Assembly (NCBI GenBank): GCA_002333405.1
Contig: DDBH01000013.1
Span: 175,191 to 180,606 of the forward strand
Length of the DNA stretch: 5,416 nucleotides
Source of the DNA: Micrococcales bacterium UBA2037
GTDB lineage: Bacteria; Actinomycetota; Actinomycetes; Actinomycetales; Microbacteriaceae
Direction: 5' to 3'
Position 1 is the first letter of the stretch; every line of letters begins with the position of its first letter. This document shows, one piece after another, positions 4,699 to 5,416 of this stretch. The position numbers and the translations under genes are program-made. The notes under the pieces are model-generated. The model was not told the origin of the DNA. It did not search any database and saw nothing but the letters and a program-made list of their open reading frames with translations.

Positions 4699-5416
4699 CA
4701 GATGTCCAGCCGTTCAATTTGAAGGCCGGCTGCAGATAGGACCGGCCTGCCAATTGCTGTAACTAGCCGCTTGCCGTTCACCCTGCCCAGTTGCACAACA
4801 AAGTCAATTGACTGCGCAACTAACCTCTCGGTCAACTCGGTAGCGAAACCACCCAATAGGCCAAGCACTAAGAATCGCTCGGCTGAGGATGCAAGGCTGG
4901 TGGCATGCAGGGAGGTCAAGGTTCCCGAGTGTCCGTTATTAATTGCCTGAAGTAAAACCCGAAACTCTTTTGAGCGAACTTCCCCGACCACTATTCGGTC
5001 CGGCCGCATCCGAAGCGCGTGCACAATCAACTCATCGAGTTCGATTTGTCCTGCGCCCTCCTGATTCGCCTGCCTTTCGGTCAGCGAAATAGCGGGAGCT
5101 GGCAGACAGAGCTCAGGGGTTTGTTCAATGCAAATAATTCGCTCTTTCGAATCCTGCAGCAGTGCCCGCAACAAAGTTGTCTTTCCGACACCTGTTGGGC
5201 CGCACAAAACCATGGATTTGCCGCCCCTGACCTGCTCCTTCAGCCACGCCAGCTGAGTCAAGGTCAGCATGCCAGAGGTTTGCAGCACCTCCAGGCTCTT
5301 GGTTTCTGGGGCGTGCACCCGAATGCTGAGGAGCAGCTTTGCGCAAAGCCCGAATGGCAATACGGCATGGAATCTTGCACCCTGCAGCACAAAGTCGGCA
5401 ACTGGCTTTGCGATGT
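4698..5416 (-). CDS. tadA: TadA/CpaF-type secretion ATPase, C-terminal part; N-terminus outside the window
   Basis: The visible 238 residues (counting from the first whole codon) cover the end of the N-terminal domain and the whole catalytic domain of a GspE/VirB11-family ATPase, the cytoplasmic motor that drives Tad pilus assembly. Seen: VADFVLQGARFHAVLPF (5-21), matching the usual DGxRxHAVLPP segment; Walker A GPTGVGKTT (72-80; codons about 5178-5201); an Asp-box position reading IICIEQTPEL (93-102) where relatives usually have IED; Walker B RPDRIVVGEVR (137-147) with E145; and a His-box NNGHSGTLTSLHA (159-171) with H162 and H170. The protein ends in GLQIERLDI. The frame stays open to the right edge, so a GTG at 5390 is internal and not the start. 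Motif order and spacing are intact, so the ATPase looks functional. It is probably orthologous to Rv3659c; that is inferred from motifs and neighbours. The stop overlaps the following ATG by one base. Confidence 0.93.
   Translation of the reverse strand, partial: IAKPVADFVLQGARFHAVLPFGLCAKLLLSIRVHAPETKSLEVLQTSGMLTLTQLAWLKEQVRGGKSMVLCGPTGVGKTTLLRALLQDSKERIICIEQTPELCLPAPAISLTERQANQEGAGQIELDELIVHALRMRPDRIVVGEVRSKEFRVLLQAINNGHSGTLTSLHATSLASSAERFLVLGLLGGFATELTERLVAQSIDFVVQLGRVNGKRLVTAIGRPVLSAAGLQIERLDI

Noticed and set aside
4343..4762. Plus-strand open frame of 139 codons
   Set aside because: It is antisense to the F-domain gene, the pilin start and the ATPase end, all better supported by motifs and ribosome sites; its serine-rich product matches nothing I recognise.
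5388..5390. GTG as the start of the secretion ATPase
   Set aside because: The frame continues upstream to the window edge with family-like residues (PVADF) before the GTG, and the ATPase would lack its N-terminal domain, so the gene begins outside the window.

Overview
The window looks like a core-genome piece of an actinobacterium, most likely a small-genome Microbacteriaceae relative such as the freshwater Rhodoluna/Aquiluna type. This is inferred from three things. The topoisomerase I and HolB have actinobacterial features: TopA has no zinc fingers and has a repeated GxxGPY C-terminus with a lysine/arginine tail, and HolB has a GPAGSGR P-loop. The Tad-type pilus genes (TadA-like ATPase, DUF4244 pilin, TadE, Rv3654c-type TadE-like protein) lie next to topA. 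Base composition is by eye near 50% G+C with very little intergenic space. The assignment below phylum level is tentative.

Every gene I can support lies on the minus strand, so transcription runs from high to low coordinates. In that order: the C-terminal two-thirds of a TadA/CpaF-type secretion ATPase (4698 to beyond 5416); a very short type II secretion F-domain (TadC-like) protein (4387-4698); a 55-residue Flp-like DUF4244 pilin (4206-4373); a TadE-family minor pilin interrupted by an in-frame TGA (about 3929-4231); a second TadE-like protein of the Rv3654c type (3603-4001); DNA topoisomerase I topA (1017-3590); thymidylate kinase tmk (403-1014); and the N-terminal third of the DNA polymerase III delta' subunit holB (1-406).

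The genes overlap or are separated by at most 13 bases, so the whole window could be one transcription unit or two abutting ones. The first five genes would supply the motor, a membrane platform piece and the pilin-like subunits of a Tad-type surface filament or secretion machine. The last three are replication housekeeping genes: supercoil relaxation, dTTP supply and clamp loading. No RNA genes, mobile elements, CRISPR arrays, convincing promoters or terminators were seen, and no gene-free stretch reaches 300 bases.

The main oddities are all in the pilus half: the TGA that splits tadE although the downstream frame still reads like a TadE C-terminus, the drastically shortened F-domain protein, and a substituted acidic residue in the ATPase. 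I do not see an unknown system here. It reads as a reduced or possibly decaying version of a known actinobacterial Tad locus.
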